Part shown: one piece after another, positions 13,769 to 16,040 of the stretch | How positions within the stretch are numbered: the stretch's first letter is position 1 | Layout of the letters: every line of letters begins with the position of its first letter | NCBI GenBank assembly: GCA_019241495.1 | Contig: JAFAWZ010000034.1 | Coordinates: 1 to 16,040 of the forward strand | Reading direction: 5' to 3' | DNA from: Acidimicrobiales bacterium | GTDB taxonomy: Bacteria > Actinomycetota > Acidimicrobiia > Acidimicrobiales > Palsa-688 | DNA: 16,040 nt | Position numbers and translations under genes: made by a program | The notes under the pieces: generated by a model | What the model saw: the letters and a program-made list of their open reading frames with translations, nothing else | What the model was told of the DNA's origin: nothing | Databases searched by the model: none

Positions 13769-14599
13769 ATGGCGGTCGACTACCTCGCCAAGACGGCCGT
13801 CGTTACTGGGGCTGGCTCGGGGATCGGGCGTGCCCTCTCAATCGAGCTGGCCCGCCGCGGCGCCAACGTGGCGGCTTCCGACATCGATCAGGCCGGGTTG
13901 GAAGAGACCATCCGTCTTTGTGGTCCGGTTGCGGGCCAGGTCGAACCCTACGTCGTCGACATGTCCGATAGGGCGGCGGTGTGGGCTCATGCCGACGAAG
14001 TGGCTGGCACTTTTTCCGCCGTCCACTTGGTGGTCAACAACGCGGGCGTAGCGGTCGTCGGCACCATCGAGGAGACCGCCTTCGAGGACATCGACTGGTT
14101 GCTCGGCGTCAACCTCTATGGCGTCATTCACGGCACCAAGGCCTTCCTGCCCCATCTCATCGCGTCGGGAGATGGCCACTTGGTGAACATCTCCAGTGTC
14201 TTCGGCCTCGTCGCGCCGGCGTTCAGCGGCGTCTATGCCACGTCCAAGTTCGCCGTGGCGGGCTTCACGGAGGCGCTCCGCCAGGAGATGATCATCGGGG
14301 GCCATCCGGTATCGGTCCACGCCGTGCACCCGGGGGGGATCAAGACCGACATCGTCCGCCATGCCCGTCTGGGGCCGAGCACCCGGGATTCGGGTCGCGA
14401 TCCCGCTCGGGAATTCGTCCGCCTGGCCCGCACCAGCGCAAAGAAGGCGGCCCGTCGGATTCTGGCCGGGGTAGATGCCGGCCGGCCCCGCATCCTGGTC
14501 GGACCGGACGCTTACCTGATCGCCGCCCTACCCCGTCTCTTCGGTGCCCGCTATAGCGGTCTCCTCACCTGGGCCGGCCGGCAGATCGGGCGCCGGTGA
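13769..14599 (+). CDS. Short-chain dehydrogenase/reductase in the ethR operon
   Basis: This is a 276-residue classical SDR. Its cofactor motif is TGAGSGIG (13-20), with Asp38 after the second strand favouring NAD(H). It also has NNAG (90-93), Asn115, Ser143, and YATSK with Tyr156 and Lys160. The C-terminal extension beyond the usual 250 residues is Arg-rich and partly hydrophobic (LIAALPRLFGARYSGLLTWAG) and may touch the membrane. ATG 13769 has a good ribosome site, AAAGGAG at 13754-13760. The gene occupies the place next to the operator that ethR itself holds in M. tuberculosis, and its stop overlaps the ethR start (GTGA). Oxidation of a secondary alcohol to the ketone used by EthA is an inferred role. 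It resembles SadH-type SDRs of the mymA operon in gene context. Confidence 0.9.
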   Translation: MAVDYLAKTAVVTGAGSGIGRALSIELARRGANVAASDIDQAGLEETIRLCGPVAGQVEPYVVDMSDRAAVWAHADEVAGTFSAVHLVVNNAGVAVVGTIEETAFEDIDWLLGVNLYGVIHGTKAFLPHLIASGDGHLVNISSVFGLVAPAFSGVYATSKFAVAGFTEALRQEMIIGGHPVSVHAVHPGGIKTDIVRHARLGPSTRDSGRDPAREFVRLARTSAKKAARRILAGVDAGRPRILVGPDAYLIAALPRLFGARYSGLLTWAGRQIGRR

Positions 14600-15219
14600 C
14601 GAGCGGCGATTCGGTTCCCCGCAGGGGCCGGCGCCGCCGGCGACCGAGCGGCGACGATCGGGAGCGGGCCATCTTGGCTACCGCGGAGCGGCTGCTGGCC
14701 GAGCGTGCCGTGCACGACATCTCCATAGACGACCTGGCCAAGGGGGCCGGCATCTCCCGGCCCACGTTCTACTTCTACTTCCCCTCCAAAGAGGCAGTAA
14801 TCCTGACACTTTTGGACCGAGTCGCCGAAGAGGTCAGGCGCCGGCCGGCCCGGGCAGGGGAGCGGGTGAGCGAGGACCTGGCCGAGATCCATACGACGTT
14901 CCGGGTCCACGCCCCGGTCATGTTCGCCGTCGCCCAGATCGTGGGGGAGAGCGAGGAAGCCGGCAAGCTGTGGGGCGAGATCCTCGAGGAGTTCGTCGCC
15001 GGCGTCACCGCGGCCATCGAATCCGAGCTCGAGCGAGGGGCGGCGTTGGAGGGCATCGCCCCCCGGTCCCTGGCCATCGCGCTGGTGTGGATGCTCGAGC
15101 GGGTCCTGCACACCAGCCTCGCCGGCCAGCAACCAGCCCTGGGGCTCGATGACGCCCTCGACATAGTGCTCGGAGTGTGGAGCCGGGCCATCTACGGGAA
15201 CGACACGTTCGGCGGCTAA
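14596..15219 (+). CDS. ethR: EthR-like TetR-family repressor
   Basis: This is a 207-residue TetR-family regulator (Mtb EthR 216). The N-terminal half is strikingly EthR-like: an Arg-rich lead (RRGRRRRRPSGDDRE), then AILATAERLL and the helix-turn-helix DISIDDLAKGAGISRPTFYF, followed by YFPSKEAVILTLLDRV. The ligand-binding half is more divergent but keeps the terminal IYG motif and the ERVLHTSLAGQQP segment, which parallels ERTLFASFAGEQP of EthR. The start is GTG 14596, overlapping the SDR stop. It presumably binds the operator at 13699-13740. Compared with M. tuberculosis, where ethR lies directly opposite ethA, an SDR gene is interposed. Relatives bind long hydrophobic ligands; the natural ligand is unknown. 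Confidence 0.92.
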   Translation: MTSGDSVPRRGRRRRRPSGDDRERAILATAERLLAERAVHDISIDDLAKGAGISRPTFYFYFPSKEAVILTLLDRVAEEVRRRPARAGERVSEDLAEIHTTFRVHAPVMFAVAQIVGESEEAGKLWGEILEEFVAGVTAAIESELERGAALEGIAPRSLAIALVWMLERVLHTSLAGQQPALGLDDALDIVLGVWSRAIYGNDTFGG

Positions 15220-15229
15220 TTTTCCCACC

Positions 15230-16040
15230 ATGGTCGAGAGGATGCGATACGACGAGTTCTCGATGTTCCACGAGAATGCCGAGGAGTACGGGATTCTCTT
15301 CAAAGCACCCGCGGTGCGGCGTGACCGAATAGATCTGGGCGGCGGGCGGAGTCTCAGCGCGCTGATCTGGGGATCCACCGACCCGGAGCTCGTCTTCCTC
15401 CACGGCGGATCCCAGAACGCCCACACGTGGGACACCGTTTTGCTCGCCCTCGACCGGCCGGCGGTTGCCGTCGACCTTCCCGGCCACGGCCATTCCGACG
15501 GTGGGCGATCCGGTTACCTGAGCCCGACCGACAACGCCGACGACGTCGCCATCGCCATCGAAGCCTTCGCCCCCGACGCGGCGGCCGTGATCGGGATGTC
15601 GCTCGGGGGCCTGACCTCCTTGGCTCTGGCCGGCCGCCATCCCGAGTTGGTCCGCCGCCTGGTGCTGGTGGACATCACCCCGGGGGTCACGGCCGAGAAG
15701 TCCAAGGCGATCACCGCCTTTGTCAACGGACCGGACAGCTTTCCTGATTTCGATGCCATCTTGGCCCGGACCATCGAGCACAACCCAACCCGGACCGTGT
15801 CGTCACTCCGGCGGGGCATTCTTCACAACGCCGAGCAGCGTGACGACGGCACGTGGGTGTGGCGTTACGCCCGCCACCGTGTGGCGCGACCGCCCGGTGA
15901 GGAAGCGCCCCCACGTGACTACGGTTCATTGTGGGAGGTCGTCTCGGGTCTGAAGGTCCCGCTCATGCTCGTGCGTGGCATGCGGCCCCAGTCGGTTGTC
16001 GACGACGCCGACGAGGCCGAGCTGATCAGACGCCAGCCGG
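15230..16040 (+). CDS. Alpha/beta hydrolase (3' end outside window)
   Basis: The frame is open from ATG 15230 to the window end (270 residues visible). It shows the alpha/beta-hydrolase pattern: the oxyanion segment VFLHGGSQNAHTW, AVDLPGHGHSD, the nucleophile elbow GMSLGG with Ser124, and the following RHPELVRRLVLVDITPG strand. The catalytic His is expected beyond the window edge. The start lies 10 bases after the ethR stop, so it is probably the third gene of the operon. No ribosome site is visible for ATG 15230; ATG 15242 is an alternative. Ester hydrolysis downstream of the Baeyer-Villiger step is an attractive but inferred role; the fold alone does not give substrate or even esterase activity. 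Confidence 0.85.
   Translation, partial: MVERMRYDEFSMFHENAEEYGILFKAPAVRRDRIDLGGGRSLSALIWGSTDPELVFLHGGSQNAHTWDTVLLALDRPAVAVDLPGHGHSDGGRSGYLSPTDNADDVAIAIEAFAPDAAAVIGMSLGGLTSLALAGRHPELVRRLVLVDITPGVTAEKSKAITAFVNGPDSFPDFDAILARTIEHNPTRTVSSLRRGILHNAEQRDDGTWVWRYARHRVARPPGEEAPPRDYGSLWEVVSGLKVPLMLVRGMRPQSVVDDADEAELIRRQP

Overview
The window is GC-rich throughout and carries tightly packed genes whose starts and stops often overlap. Every recognisable protein looks actinobacterial. Homologues of mycobacterial DprE1, DprE2, UbiA (Rv3806c type), EthA and EthR sit beside bacterial selenocysteine genes. The gene order does not match Mycobacterium: here ubiA, dprE1 and dprE2 form one operon, and ethA and ethR are separated by a dehydrogenase gene. 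I infer a member of Actinomycetota outside Mycobacteriales, perhaps an Acidimicrobiia-like lineage, but the sequence alone does not settle this. No tRNA, rRNA, CRISPR array, transposase or phage gene was seen, and no stretch longer than 300 bases lacks a gene.

Layout on the + strand unless noted. Positions 1-2532: selenocysteine machinery, the 3' part of selB followed by selD. 2533-5008: a regulated drug-exporter unit, with a palindromic operator, a 14-TM MFS (DHA2-type) exporter and a MerR regulator coupled to it by a GTGA overlap. 5119-5904: a DUF72 protein. 6079-7257: a membrane-anchored phosphodiester-glycosidase-like protein whose stop codon lies in a 4 x 16 bp tandem repeat. 7357-8259: a DMT-superfamily membrane protein, followed by a 36-bp near-perfect palindrome. 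8457-11648: ubiA, dprE1 and dprE2, overlapping, which together make decaprenyl-phosphoryl-arabinose from phosphoribosyl pyrophosphate. 11649-11777: a large two-block inverted repeat. 11898-12188: a stand-alone glycogen-binding (CBM48/E-set) protein. 12199-13692 on the - strand: ethA. 13693-13768: a shared divergent control region. 13769-16040: a short-chain dehydrogenase, ethR and the start of an alpha/beta hydrolase.

Two modules stand out. The first is a compact arabinose-donor operon whose DprE1 has alanine at the position equivalent to the benzothiazinone-target Cys387 of M. tuberculosis. The second is a divergent ethA / SDR-ethR-hydrolase locus. Its operator resembles the mycobacterial EthR operator, and its genes could encode a full alcohol to ketone to ester to acid route through Baeyer-Villiger chemistry. 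That offers a testable idea about the native job of EthA/EthR.

A further theme is that several gene ends coincide with repeats. The stop codons of selD and dprE2 lie in two copies of the same dispersed repeat. The stop of the glycosidase-like gene lies in a tandem repeat, and the stop of ethA lies in a 14-bp duplication.
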